Positions 9,340-18,266 of a stretch of 64,000 nucleotides of DNA are shown piece after piece. The notes under the pieces were generated by a model. The model was given only the letters and a program-made list of their open reading frames with translations. It made no database searches and was not told the DNA's origin. This stretch comes from Micromonospora_I sp040659735 (GTDB lineage Bacteria > Actinomycetota > Actinomycetes > Mycobacteriales > Micromonosporaceae): the NCBI RefSeq assembly GCF_040659735.1, contig NZ_JBFANZ010000026.1, positions 13,919 to 77,918 of the forward strand, given 5' to 3'. The position numbers were made by a program, and so were the translations under genes. The first letter of the stretch is position 1. Each line of letters opens with the position of its first letter.

Positions 9340-10044
9340 ATGGACTTTGTTGCTCTCCGTCGCCTCTGGCCCCTTGCGGCCGTCGCGCTGCTGCTCGGCC
9401 TCGCCTCCCTCGCCGCCGCCCACTCGTCGCTGCAGTTCACCCGGATCGAGGACGTCCCCGCACCGCCGGAATATCCGCCGGACCAGCCGTCGCTCCCCCC
9501 GACGGCCCGGGCGGTCGCCGAAGCCGAGCAGAGCAGCCTGCCGGACTGGCTCGCGACCGTCGCGATCGGTCTGTGCGTCGCGGCCGTCGTGGTGGTCATC
9601 GTGCTGCTGCTCCGCACCGTCATCCGAGACCTGTTCCGCCGTCGGGCCGGGCGGGTGGCGAAACCGACCCGTCCGTCGGCGGCGCGCACCACCGCCGACG
9701 TCGTCGCCGCGCTCGATGCCGGTCTGGTCGACCTCTCCGACTCCGACGCCGATCCGCGCCGGGCCGTGATCGCCTGCTGGGTGCGGTTGGAGCAGGCCGC
9801 CGCCGCGGCCGGCACGCCCCGGCAGGTCGGCGACACCCCGACCGACCTGGTGACCCGACTCCTGGCCGGAGACGGCGCCGCCGCCGGGCCCGCCGTCGTC
9901 AGCGCCGAGGTGCTCTCCGCGTTCGCGCACGTCTACCGGGAAGCCCGCTACGCCACGCACACCGTCGACGAGCGGATGCGGGCGCAGGCTCGCTCGGCCC
10001 TGCAACGACTCCGCGGCGAACTGACCGCCGGAGCGGCGTCATGA
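9340..10044 (+). CDS. DUF4129 domain membrane protein
   Basis: First gene of a five-gene MoxR/DUF58 operon. It has 234 residues: an N-terminal hydrophobic segment (about 8-27), a short extracytoplasmic loop with many prolines, a second membrane helix (about 70-92), and a cytoplasmic DUF4129 region (about 115-225, RRAVIACWVRLEQAAAAAG and VYREARYATHTVDERMRAQA). DUF4129 proteins accompany MoxR ATPases and DUF58 proteins and are sometimes fused to transglutaminase-like domains, absent here. Function is unknown; a chaperone or cell-envelope role is inferred from the cluster. Confidence 0.85.
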   Translation: MDFVALRRLWPLAAVALLLGLASLAAAHSSLQFTRIEDVPAPPEYPPDQPSLPPTARAVAEAEQSSLPDWLATVAIGLCVAAVVVVIVLLLRTVIRDLFRRRAGRVAKPTRPSAARTTADVVAALDAGLVDLSDSDADPRRAVIACWVRLEQAAAAAGTPRQVGDTPTDLVTRLLAGDGAAAGPAVVSAEVLSAFAHVYREARYATHTVDERMRAQARSALQRLRGELTAGAAS

Positions 10045-10066
10045 GCGGGCGCGGCGGGGCGGCGGC

Positions 10067-10654
10067 GTGAGCGACATCGCGAGCATCGACGACCTCCTCC
10101 AGCACGAGGAGGAGCGGCCGCCGCCCAGGGCGCGCAGGCCGCGTCGAGGCATGGGCTGGTGGCTGCGCACCCTGCTCACCGCGCTGGGGCTCACCGCGCT
10201 CACCGTCTTCGGGCTACGCGTCGTCGGCGTCGCGGTCTCCGTCGTGGCGGTGCTCGCCGGATACCTGGCCCTGCTGATGCTGCGGCGGTTCACCGGACAG
10301 GTCGCCGCGCCACCGCCGTCACGGTCCCGTGCCTACCGGCGCTCGGCGGGGGACAGCACCCTCTACAACTGGGGTGCGGAGGACGCGCTGCGCACCGTGG
10401 TGGCCGGCTGGGAGCGGCAGCTCGGGGGCGTGGGGGGCGAGGCGAAGCGGCTCCCCTCGGCGGTGCAGGCGTTGATCGGTGAGCTCGCCGACGAACGGCT
10501 CCGGCAACGCCACGGGTGCACCCGGGCCAGTGACCCGACCCGCGCCCGTACCCTGCTCGGCGACTCGCTCTGGAAGTTTCTGACCACCCCGTCCCCGCGT
10601 AAACCGACGCCCCGTGACTGCGCGGCGATCGCGGCGCAATTGGAGAAACTATGA
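10067..10654 (+). CDS. membrane protein of the MoxR operon
   Basis: This 195-residue protein has a short acidic N-terminus, two close membrane helices (about 30-65, LLTALGLTALTVFGLRVVGVAVSV) and a cytoplasmic C-terminal region (RTVVAGWERQLGG and ELADERLRQRHGCTR). I do not recognise a named domain. It starts with GTG 23 bp after the DUF4129 gene, and its stop overlaps the moxR ATG (ATGA at 10651-10654), so it is translated together with the ATPase and is probably a membrane partner of it. Confidence 0.8.
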   Translation: MSDIASIDDLLQHEEERPPPRARRPRRGMGWWLRTLLTALGLTALTVFGLRVVGVAVSVVAVLAGYLALLMLRRFTGQVAAPPPSRSRAYRRSAGDSTLYNWGAEDALRTVVAGWERQLGGVGGEAKRLPSAVQALIGELADERLRQRHGCTRASDPTRARTLLGDSLWKFLTTPSPRKPTPRDCAAIAAQLEKL

Positions 10655-11727
10655 ACGACACGGTTTCGGTCCCGACCGCCGAGGTCGGGCGCCTGGCGCG
10701 CGCGGTACTCGACGCGGTCGGCACGGTGCTGGTCGGCAAGCGGGACGCGCTGGAACTGGTCCTCTCCGGCATCCTGGCCGGTGGCCACGTGCTCCTGGAG
10801 GACCTGCCGGGGCTGGGCAAGACGCTGACCGCGCGGTCGTTCGCGCAGGTGCTCGGGCTGGACTTCCGACGGCTCCAGTTCACCCCCGACCTGCTCCCCG
10901 CCGACGTCACCGGCTCCTTCCTCTACGACCAGCGGCGGGCCGACTTCACGTTCCGGGCCGGCCCGGTCTTCACCAACCTGCTGCTGGCGGACGAGATCAA
11001 CCGGACGCCGCCGAAGACCCAGTCGGCGCTCCTGGAGGCGATGCAGGAAAAGCAGGTCTCGGTCGAGGGTGTGACGTACCGCCTCGACGCGCCCTTCCAC
11101 GTGCTGGCCACCGCCAACCCCATCGAGTACGAGGGGACGTACCCGCTGCCCGAGGCGCAGCTCGACCGCTTCCTGCTCCGGGTGTCGTTCGGCTATCCGA
11201 ACCGCGACGAGGAGTGGGAGGTGCTGCGCCGCCGGATGTCCCGACGGCAGGAGGAGGCGGAGCTGGAGCCGGTGGTGGACGCGGCGACGCTGCGCGCCAT
11301 GCAGGCGGCGCTGGAGAACGTGGTGGTCGAGGACTCCATCGGGCGGTACATCGTCGATCTGACCGCCGCCACCCGCGAGCACGCCTCGGTCCTGGTCGGC
11401 GCCTCGCCGCGCGGTTCGCTCGCCCTGCTGCTGCTGTCCCGGGCGCGCGCCGCCCTGGCCGGGCGCGACTATGTGATCCCCGAAGACGTCAAGGAGGTCG
11501 CCGCGCCCGCGCTGGCCCACCGGATCACGCTGCGCCCGGAAATGTGGCTGCGCCGGGTCGACCCGTCCTTCGTGGTCAGTGAGGTGCTGGCGCAGACACC
11601 TGCCCCGGCCAGCGGCGCCCTGCCCACGTACGCCGGCGGTTTCGGCGCGCCGCCGTCGCCGCGCGCCGGATACGTCGCGGAGGCCGGCACCGCTCACCGT
11701 GACGGCTCCCGGCGCACCGCGCCATGA
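10651..11727 (+). CDS. moxR: MoxR-family AAA+ ATPase
   Basis: A 358-residue AAA+ ATPase of the MoxR branch. Walker A is DLPGLGKTLT (51-60), Walker B is LLADEINR, sensor 1 lies in ATANPIEYEGTYPLPEAQLDRF, and the C-terminal lid contains GASPRGSLALLLLSRARAALAGRDYV. MoxR proteins act as chaperone-like ATPases that assemble or activate partner proteins, usually through VWA or DUF58 proteins encoded next door. Here DUF58 follows with a 4-bp overlap. An extra C-terminal Ala/Pro/Gly tail of about 45 residues is disordered in appearance. Confidence 0.95.
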   Translation: MNDTVSVPTAEVGRLARAVLDAVGTVLVGKRDALELVLSGILAGGHVLLEDLPGLGKTLTARSFAQVLGLDFRRLQFTPDLLPADVTGSFLYDQRRADFTFRAGPVFTNLLLADEINRTPPKTQSALLEAMQEKQVSVEGVTYRLDAPFHVLATANPIEYEGTYPLPEAQLDRFLLRVSFGYPNRDEEWEVLRRRMSRRQEEAELEPVVDAATLRAMQAALENVVVEDSIGRYIVDLTAATREHASVLVGASPRGSLALLLLSRARAALAGRDYVIPEDVKEVAAPALAHRITLRPEMWLRRVDPSFVVSEVLAQTPAPASGALPTYAGGFGAPPSPRAGYVAEAGTAHRDGSRRTAP

Positions 11728-13148
11728 CCAGCGCCGCAACGCCGTTACGGGCCGCGGTGCCCCGGCCGGAGCGGCGGGAGCCGGCGACCGTGGCGCCGGC
11801 GTGGATGCCGACCCGCGCGCTCGGCCGGGCGGTGCTCCTGACCGGGCTGCTCCTGATCGCCGGTGTGCTGCTCGGCCGGGTCGACCTCATCGTGCTGGCC
11901 ACCCCGTTCGCGCTCGGCACGGGATACGCGCTGCGCCGCCGCCCGTCGGCCGCGCCGGAGCTCCGGCTCGCCGCCGACGACGTGCACCTGATCGAGGGCG
12001 GGTTGGTCACCGGGACGGTCACCGTCGGCAACCCGGATGCGGTCACCTACGACCTCGTCGTCGTCCGCACCCTCGTCTCGCCCTGGCTGCGGATCGACGC
12101 GACCGGGCTCGCCGGGGACGACCGGATGCGCAGCCGGCTCCGCCCCAGCCGCGGCGTGCCGGACCGCCCCTTCGCCGTCGCCGTCTCCAGCGGCGACGAG
12201 GTCGACCTGGAGCTGCGCGGCACGGCGCTGCGCTGGGGGCGCCAACCGCTCGGCCCGGCGGCGGCGCGGGTGGCGGCCTGTGACGGACTGCTCGCCAGCC
12301 GCCCGGCGCTGACCGGCGTCCGCGGCGTCCGCGTCTACCCGGTCACCGAGCCCTTCGACGCCGATGAGGCGATGCCGCGCGCGGCCGGGCTGGTCGGCGG
12401 GCACCGCTCGCGCCGGCCGGGGGAGGGCGGCGAACTGGCCGGGGTGCGCATCTTCGGCCCCGGCGACCGGCTGCGCCGCATCGACTGGCGGGTTTCCCTG
12501 CGGGCGCGGCAGTTGCACGTGGCGGCCACGCTCTCCGACCGGGACGCCGAGGTGGTGCTCCTGCTCGACGTGCTCGCCGAGGTGGGGCGCTCGGGTGGCG
12601 TCAACGGCAGCGCGTCCGTGCTGGACACCACGGTCCGGTCCGCGGCGGCGATCGCCGAGCACTACCTGCACCGGGGCGACCGCGTCTCGATGCTCGAATA
12701 CGGTCCGGCCGCCCGCCGGCTCCGTCCCGCCAGCGGCCGTCGCCAATACCTGACCCTGCTGGAGTGGCTGCTCGACGTGCGGGTCGAGCCCTCGCCGTAC
12801 GAGCCCTACGACCACGTCTTCGGTCCGCACCTGCTCTCCTCCAACGCGCTCGTCGTGGTCCTCACCCCGCTCGTCGACCCGCGTTCGGCGGAGATGCTGG
12901 CCCGGCTGGCCCGCTCCGGCCGCGTCGTGGTGGCCGTCGACACCCTGCCGGAGGGGAGTGCGCCGCCGCGGCGCGGGCCGTGGACCGAGGTCGCCCACCG
13001 GCTCTGGCGGCTCGATCGCGAGAACACCATCGGTCAGCTCCGCGAGCATGGGGTGCCGGTGGTCGCCTGGGCCGGAGCGGGAAGTCTCGACCTGGTGCTC
13101 CGCGACGTCGCCCGGCTCGCGTCCGCGCCGAAGGCGATCGGCCGATGA
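11724..13148 (+). CDS. DUF58 domain protein with a TTA codon
   Basis: This 474-residue protein has two adjacent membrane helices near the N-terminus (about 33-65) and a cytoplasmic DUF58 region. The diagnostic block VRIFGPGDRLRRIDWRVSLRARQL (given in part) lies near 245-265, followed by a VWA-like stretch, EVVLLLDVLAEVG. DUF58 proteins pair with MoxR ATPases. The ATG overlaps the moxR stop and the stop overlaps the next ATG, so the three are coupled. Codon 8 is TTA (11745-11747), very rare in this DNA, so full expression may depend on the tRNA-Leu(UAA) encoded at 17158. Confidence 0.9.
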   Translation: MTSAATPLRAAVPRPERREPATVAPAWMPTRALGRAVLLTGLLLIAGVLLGRVDLIVLATPFALGTGYALRRRPSAAPELRLAADDVHLIEGGLVTGTVTVGNPDAVTYDLVVVRTLVSPWLRIDATGLAGDDRMRSRLRPSRGVPDRPFAVAVSSGDEVDLELRGTALRWGRQPLGPAAARVAACDGLLASRPALTGVRGVRVYPVTEPFDADEAMPRAAGLVGGHRSRRPGEGGELAGVRIFGPGDRLRRIDWRVSLRARQLHVAATLSDRDAEVVLLLDVLAEVGRSGGVNGSASVLDTTVRSAAAIAEHYLHRGDRVSMLEYGPAARRLRPASGRRQYLTLLEWLLDVRVEPSPYEPYDHVFGPHLLSSNALVVVLTPLVDPRSAEMLARLARSGRVVVAVDTLPEGSAPPRRGPWTEVAHRLWRLDRENTIGQLREHGVPVVAWAGAGSLDLVLRDVARLASAPKAIGR

Positions 13149-13696
13149 TCGATCGGGTGCTCGCCGTCCGTACCATGGCGGCCCGGGCCACCGTCGCGCC
13201 GCTGCTGGTGCGGGTCGGCGTCCTGCTCAGCACGCTGCTCGCCTTCGTGTTCGCGTACCCGGTGGAGATCCTGACCGGTCGGCCCCTGCTGCTCCTGCTG
13301 GTCGCGGCCGCGCTGCCGGCCCTCGCGCCGCGCAGCGCCGCGCCGACGTTCGTCGCGCTGGTCGCGGTCGGTGGCTGGTTGCTCTCCACCACCGGGTACG
13401 GCGAGCGGATCGTGTTGTGGCGGCTGCTCGGCCTCGCGGCGTTGCTCTACGTCACGCACACCCTCGCGGCGCTCGCCGCGGCGCTGCCCTACGACGCCGT
13501 CGTGGCGCCCGAGATGGTGGCCCGCTGGGTGTCCCGTGCCCTCGCCGTGGTGCTCGGGTCGGCGGTCCTCTCCGTGCTGCTGCTCTTCGCGGCGGGGCGG
13601 GGCGGCGACCGCCTCTTCGTCGGCGCCGCGCTGGCCGGCCTCGCCGTTGCGGTCGCCGTCGCCGCCCTCCTGGCATGGTTGCTGCGCCGCAGCTAG
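13145..13696 (+). CDS. polytopic membrane protein ending the MoxR operon
   Basis: A small hydrophobic protein of 183 residues with about five membrane segments (roughly 24-42, 46-60, 65-80, 93-115, 130-180) and hardly any soluble part. No family motif is recognisable. Its ATG overlaps the DUF58 stop (ATGA), so it is the last gene of the operon that begins at 9340. A role in anchoring the MoxR-DUF58 complex is possible but is only inferred from position. Confidence 0.75.
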   Translation: MIDRVLAVRTMAARATVAPLLVRVGVLLSTLLAFVFAYPVEILTGRPLLLLLVAAALPALAPRSAAPTFVALVAVGGWLLSTTGYGERIVLWRLLGLAALLYVTHTLAALAAALPYDAVVAPEMVARWVSRALAVVLGSAVLSVLLLFAAGRGGDRLFVGAALAGLAVAVAVAALLAWLLRRS

Positions 13697-13800
13697 AGCA
13701 GGGTGTGATCGCCCCGTAGCGCAGCTCACACCGGCGTCCTCGGTCACAGAAGGCGGTACGGACGGCGTAACGGACCCATGGCCGGGGAAAGATGGGTCTC

Positions 13801-15153
13801 GTGAATCCGCAGCGGATCCTTGTCGTCGGTGCCGGGCATGTCGGGCTCTATGCGGCCCTGCGCCTGTCTCAGAAGCTTCGGTCGCGGGAGGCGCAGGTAA
13901 TCGTCGTCGACCCGCAGCCGCACATGACCTACCAACCGTTCCTGCCCGAAGCCGCGGCCGGCAACATCTCTCCCCGGCACTCGGTCGTGCCGCTCCGCCG
14001 CGAGCTGCGCAAGTGCCAGATCGTGGCGGGCGCGGTGACCCGGATCGAGCACGCGCGCAAGACGGCGATCGTGCAGCCGATCATCGGTCCGCCCCGCGAG
14101 ATCGCGTACGACCACGTGATCGTCGCGCCCGGCTCCGTGTCGCGGACCCTGCCGATCCCCGGCCTGCGCGAGCACGGCATCGGCTTCAAGACCATCGGTG
14201 AGGCCATCTACCTGCGTAACCACGTCCTGGACCGGCTCGACGTCGCGGCGGCGACGCCCGACCCGGCCGTCCGGCGGCGGGCGCTGACCTTCGTCTTCGT
14301 CGGTGGCGGCTACGCCGGCATCGAGGCGCTGGCCGAGATGGAGGACATGGCGCGGGACGCGCTGCGCTACTACCCGGAGCTGACCCCGGAGGACATGCGC
14401 TGGGTGCTGGTCGAGGCGACCCAGCGGGTGCTGCCCGAGGTCGACCGGGACATGGGCGCCTACACGGTGCAGCAACTGCTCAAGCGCAAGATGGACATCC
14501 GGCTGGACACGCGGTTGGAGTCCTGCGTCGACGGGGTCGTCAAGCTTTCCGACGGCGACTCCTTCCCGGCCGACACCATCGTCTGGACCGCCGGCGTCAA
14601 GCCCTCGCCGATGCTGGACCAGACCGACCTGCCCCGGGACGAGCGCCGTCGGGTGACCTGCCTGCCCACGTTGCAGGTGGTCGACGGTGACCGGGTGGTC
14701 GAGGGGGCGTGGAGCGCGGGCGACTGCTCGGCGGTCCCCGATCTGACCGGTCCGCCCGGGGCGTTCTGCTCGCCGAGCGCGCAGCACGCCGTGCGCCAGG
14801 CATCACAGCTGGCCGACAACATCCGCGCGGTGATCCGCGGCAAGGCGCCGGTGCCCTACAAGCACAAGCACGCGGGAAGCGTCGCCAGCCTCGGCCTGCA
14901 CAAGGGGGTGGCCCAGGTGTACGGGATCAAGATGACCGGGCTGCCGGCCTGGCTGATGCACCGGACCTACCACATGAGCCGGATCCCCTCGTTCAACCGC
15001 AAGATCCGGGTGGTCGTCGACTGGTCGCTCGCCTTCCTGCTGCGGCGGGAAGTGGTCGCGCTCGGCCAACTGCACGATCCGCGCGAGGAGTTCCTGGAGG
15101 CGACCCCGAAGCTGGAGACGGCCCCGAAGCTGGACGCGACGACGCGCGTCTAG
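13801..15153 (+). CDS. NAD(P)/FAD-dependent oxidoreductase, NDH-2-like
   Basis: Two dinucleotide-binding folds are visible: VVGAGHVGLYAAL near the N-terminus for FAD, and FVFVGGGYAGIEALAE near the middle for NAD(P)H. A third conserved block, GAWSAGDCSAVPD, closes the FAD site. At 450 residues with an amphipathic C-terminal region, it resembles type II NADH dehydrogenases, which pass electrons from NADH to quinone at the membrane without proton pumping. PFLPEAAAGN matches the family region that in NDH-2 contacts the flavin. The GTG at 13801 is preferred because GGGGAAAG lies about 10 nt upstream; an ATG at 13792 would add three residues. Confidence 0.88.
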   Translation: MNPQRILVVGAGHVGLYAALRLSQKLRSREAQVIVVDPQPHMTYQPFLPEAAAGNISPRHSVVPLRRELRKCQIVAGAVTRIEHARKTAIVQPIIGPPREIAYDHVIVAPGSVSRTLPIPGLREHGIGFKTIGEAIYLRNHVLDRLDVAAATPDPAVRRRALTFVFVGGGYAGIEALAEMEDMARDALRYYPELTPEDMRWVLVEATQRVLPEVDRDMGAYTVQQLLKRKMDIRLDTRLESCVDGVVKLSDGDSFPADTIVWTAGVKPSPMLDQTDLPRDERRRVTCLPTLQVVDGDRVVEGAWSAGDCSAVPDLTGPPGAFCSPSAQHAVRQASQLADNIRAVIRGKAPVPYKHKHAGSVASLGLHKGVAQVYGIKMTGLPAWLMHRTYHMSRIPSFNRKIRVVVDWSLAFLLRREVVALGQLHDPREEFLEATPKLETAPKLDATTRV

Positions 15154-15181
15154 CTCCGGGGCCGCCGGCCCGGCGCCTGCC

Positions 15182-17023
15182 TCAGCGGACCTTCCAGATC
15201 CAGGCGTCCGCCACGTGGGTGCCCGGGCCGAACAGCGCCTCCAGCGCGGCGCGCAGGTTCTCGCCGTACGGGGTGCCGTCGGCGAGCGCGAAACAGGACG
15301 CGCCCCAGAAGTCGATGTCCAGCTGCGCCTGCTGCCGCTCGAAGTCGCCGACCGTGCGGGTGCCGCCGGTGGCGATGTCGTTGAGCAGCAGTGACGTCGG
15401 CTGCTTGTAGGTCCCCATCGACGCCTTGCCCTTCGGCGCGTACGGGCCGATGAAGAAGCCCTCGGGTAGGCCGAACTCCGCGTTGGCGGCCGCTCCCCAG
15501 CGCATCGCCCACGGCTGCTTCGGGGTGGGCAGCGGCACCGGAACCAGCACGCCGTCGGGCCGGACGCAGCTGCGCCAGTGTCCCGCGGTGATGAACTCGG
15601 GCACCGGCGGACGGTCGGTGGTCGGCAGGGGAGCCGGGAGGATCGGCAGCAGCGCGACCGCCACCACGGTCGGCGCGAGCAGCCGGGTCGACTGCGAACT
15701 CGCGCGCAGCGCCCGGTCGACGGCGAGCACCAGCAGGGTCGCGATGAGGGGGATCAGCGCGAGCGCGAACCGCATCGGCAGGGCGCCGTCCACCACGGGC
15801 AGCCCGACGAGCAGCGCGTACGGGCCGGGGATGGCGGTGCGGTCCCCGTCGATGACGACCCGCGGCCCCATCGACAGGGCCGCCATCATCAGGGCGCCGG
15901 CGGTGCACGCGACGGCCAGCGGGCGCCGGCCGAGCCACAAGGCCGCGGCGATCGCGACGAGGAGCAACGGCCAACCGAGGAAGGTGTTGTATTCCGCCGG
16001 TCCCGTGCTGAGCCGGGCCGCCTCCGGCGTGCCGGCCACCGACAGGGGCGAGATCGCGCTCCAGCTCGCGAGGTCGGCGGAGAAGTAGTGCGGGCTGAAA
16101 ACCCCGTTCGGGACGCTCTGCGGGCCGGAGAACTGGAACCACAGCGGATAGGCGAGCAGCATGATCGCCACCGCCACGGCGATCAGCATGCCGGCGACGA
16201 AGCCCGGCAGGACGCGCCGCGCGTACGACGGTCGGGTGGCCGCGTACCCGATCGTCATCACGACCAGGGTGATCGCGGTGAGGAAGAGGACCTCCTCGCC
16301 GATGAAGACCTGGGCGGTGACGGTCAGGGCCAGGGCGAGGGCCGAGGTGACGAGGCGGCGCCGGTCCCGGCCGGGCGCGTCGGGACGGGCGAGCGGATCG
16401 GCCGCGCGCAGCATCCGGACCACCAACCACACCATGATCGGCACCAGCCAGAGCGCGGTCATGTGCAGATGACTGTTGGACTGGGAGACGATGCCCGGGG
16501 CGAAGCCGCAGAATCCGCCGCCGAGGGCGGCCGCGAGGCGGTGCGCGCCCAGGGTGCGGCTGAAGAGCAGGTACCAGGCGATCGCGGTGAGCCCGAGGTT
16601 GCCGGCGGCGATCAGCGCGAAGGTCACCGGCACCCCGAACAGGACGGTCACCGGCGAGAGCAGCGTGCCGAGCGCGATGACCGTCGTGTTGGCCATCATG
16701 TTGACCCCGTCGGGGGCGTTGAGCCGGTCGCTGAGCAGCGCGAAGTCGCCGAAGAGGGCGCGGCTGTCGGCTGCCAGGAACCACTCGTAGAGCGTCTGGT
16801 CCTCGGGGTTGAGCGCGAGCACCCGGGTCGCCGGGTCCGGCCAGAGTCCGTGGGTGACCCAACCGGCCATCACCAGGAAGAGCAGGGAAATCGCGAGGTC
16901 GGGGGCGAAGGGGCGCAGTGCCGCCAGGACGCGGCTCCGTCGGGACGGCACGGCGTCCGGGTCGCTGGTCGTGGTCGCCATGGCGGGCTCGGCGTCCTGC
17001 GCTGCGGGGGCTGTGCTGGTCAC
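15182..17023 (-). CDS. large polytopic membrane protein, possible GT-C glycosyltransferase
   Basis: This 613-residue protein has roughly twelve membrane helices and an extracytoplasmic C-terminal region of about 140 residues. An early loop contains NPEDQTLYEWFLAADSRALF, with acidic residues placed as in GT-C-fold membrane glycosyltransferases that use polyprenyl-phosphate sugars. No signature proves the activity, so the function is open. The GTG at 17021-17023 is chosen because a -10-like TAGGGT (minus strand, 17031-17036) lies 7 nt upstream, indicating a leaderless message; an ATG at 16981 is another option. It is convergent with the NDH-2-like gene, 28 bp from its end. Confidence 0.75.
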   Translation of the reverse strand: MTSTAPAAQDAEPAMATTTSDPDAVPSRRSRVLAALRPFAPDLAISLLFLVMAGWVTHGLWPDPATRVLALNPEDQTLYEWFLAADSRALFGDFALLSDRLNAPDGVNMMANTTVIALGTLLSPVTVLFGVPVTFALIAAGNLGLTAIAWYLLFSRTLGAHRLAAALGGGFCGFAPGIVSQSNSHLHMTALWLVPIMVWLVVRMLRAADPLARPDAPGRDRRRLVTSALALALTVTAQVFIGEEVLFLTAITLVVMTIGYAATRPSYARRVLPGFVAGMLIAVAVAIMLLAYPLWFQFSGPQSVPNGVFSPHYFSADLASWSAISPLSVAGTPEAARLSTGPAEYNTFLGWPLLLVAIAAALWLGRRPLAVACTAGALMMAALSMGPRVVIDGDRTAIPGPYALLVGLPVVDGALPMRFALALIPLIATLLVLAVDRALRASSQSTRLLAPTVVAVALLPILPAPLPTTDRPPVPEFITAGHWRSCVRPDGVLVPVPLPTPKQPWAMRWGAAANAEFGLPEGFFIGPYAPKGKASMGTYKQPTSLLLNDIATGGTRTVGDFERQQAQLDIDFWGASCFALADGTPYGENLRAALEALFGPGTHVADAWIWKVR

Positions 17024-17157
17024 GGATCCGACCCTAGTGCCGAAGGGTTGCCGGGGTGCGCCCCGGTGGGCGTGCACCCGCTACGGTGGCATTCTGCGGG
17101 CGCGTGCGCGCGCTCGGGGTGTCGGCGACGGCTCACCCGGGCCCGTGCCGACCGCGG

Positions 17158-17238
17158 GCCCGGGTGGTGGAACGGCAGACACGGCCGCCTTAAAAGCGGC
17201 TGCCGCAAGGCGTGCGGGTTCGAGCCCCGCCCCGGGCA
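17158..17238 (+). tRNA. bldA: tRNA-Leu(UAA), reads TTA; bldA type
   Basis: The 81-nt gene folds as a class II tRNA. Acceptor strands are GCCCGGG (17158-17164) and CCCGGGC (17231-17237) with discriminator A at 17238. The anticodon stem GCCGC/GCGGC closes the loop CTTAAAA, giving anticodon TAA. A long variable arm follows, and the T arm is GCGGG-TTCGAGC-CCCGC. CCA is not encoded. In Streptomyces the equivalent gene, bldA, reads the rare leucine codon TTA and controls development and secondary metabolism. Four genes in this window contain TTA. Confidence 0.96.
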
Positions 17239-17350
17239 CAGGTAATTCTCAGCTGCCGGGTTGCCAGCGATCTCCATAATGTCGATGCGGCGGTTTACTC
17301 TTGACTCGCACGCCCATCGTGCACTAACCCCCTGAGGGAGGCTAGAGACA

Positions 17351-18172
17351 GTGAAGACTTCCAACCCGGTGCTGGCCCGGCTCGGCCAGGCGGCCGAGCG
17401 GGAGCGGGCCGCCGGGTATGCGCCGGCCGGCCCGTACGGCCAGCCCGGCTACGCGCAGCCATACCCGTCGGCGGACCCCTACGCGGCGGCTCCGCCCGCC
17501 GTCCAGCCGATGACCATCGACGACGTCGTCGTCAAGACCGTCACCCTGCTCGGCATCACCGGCCTGTCGGCGGTGGCGGCCTGGACCCTGATCCCGGACG
17601 CCCTGATCGGGGCGGCCTGGATCGGGGCGGCCATCGTCGGGCTCGTGCTCGGCCTGGTGATCTCGTTCTCCCGGATGGCCAACCCGGCGCTCGTCATCGC
17701 CTACGCGGTCGTCGAGGGCGCCTTCGTCGGCCTGGTGAGCAAGTACTTCGAGGTGATCGCCGGCTTCCAGGGCATCGTCCTGCAGGCCGTGGTGGCGACC
17801 TTCGGGGTGTTCTTCCTGATGGCGATGCTCTACAAGGCCAAGGTCATCCGGGCGACGCCGAAGTTCGTCCGCGGCATGGTCGCGGCGATGGTCGGCGTCT
17901 TCGCCGTCATGATGATCAACCTGGTGCTCTCGCTCTTCGGCGTGGAGACCGGGCTGCGCAGCAACGGCGGGCTCGGCATCATTTTCAGCCTGGTCTGCAT
18001 CGTGATCGCCTCGCTCAGCTTCGTGCTGAGCTTCCACGAGGTCGAAGAGGGCGTGCGGATGGGGCTGCCGCAGCGCTACGCGTGGACTGCGGCGTTCGGC
18101 ATCCTGGTCAGCCTGATCTGGCTCTACCTGGAGATCCTGCGCCTGCTGAGCTTCTTCCAGGGCGACGACTGA
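17351..18172 (+). CDS. Bax inhibitor-1/YccA family membrane protein
   Basis: This 273-residue protein has a cytoplasmic N-terminal tail rich in Pro, Tyr, Gly and Gln (about 20-55) and then seven membrane helices, the BI-1 (TMBIM/YccA) arrangement. Family hallmarks are visible as YAVVEGAFVGLVS in the middle and a C-terminal WTAAFGILVSLIWLYLEILRLL. Bacterial members form pH-sensitive calcium leak channels or interact with membrane proteases; the role here is not shown. GTG at 17351 follows a GGGAGG ribosome-binding site. A promoter-like TTGACT (17301-17306) is spaced 17 bp from CTAACC. Confidence 0.92.
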   Translation: MKTSNPVLARLGQAAERERAAGYAPAGPYGQPGYAQPYPSADPYAAAPPAVQPMTIDDVVVKTVTLLGITGLSAVAAWTLIPDALIGAAWIGAAIVGLVLGLVISFSRMANPALVIAYAVVEGAFVGLVSKYFEVIAGFQGIVLQAVVATFGVFFLMAMLYKAKVIRATPKFVRGMVAAMVGVFAVMMINLVLSLFGVETGLRSNGGLGIIFSLVCIVIASLSFVLSFHEVEEGVRMGLPQRYAWTAAFGILVSLIWLYLEILRLLSFFQGDD

Positions 18173-18195
18173 CGGTCGCCCGACGCGTTACGTCG

Positions 18196-18224
18196 ACGCC
18201 CGTCCCCGTTCCGGGGGCGGGCGT
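18196..18224 (+). terminator. hairpin after the BI-1 gene
   Basis: ACGCCCGTCCCC (18196-18207) can pair with GGGGGCGGGCGT (about 18213-18224), with one G-U pair and a very short loop. It lies 24 bp after the stop codon. No clear U-run follows. Confidence 0.5.
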
Positions 18225-18266
18225 CCGCCGTTTCGGCGTCCGCAGCGGCCCCTACACTGGCTCGCC

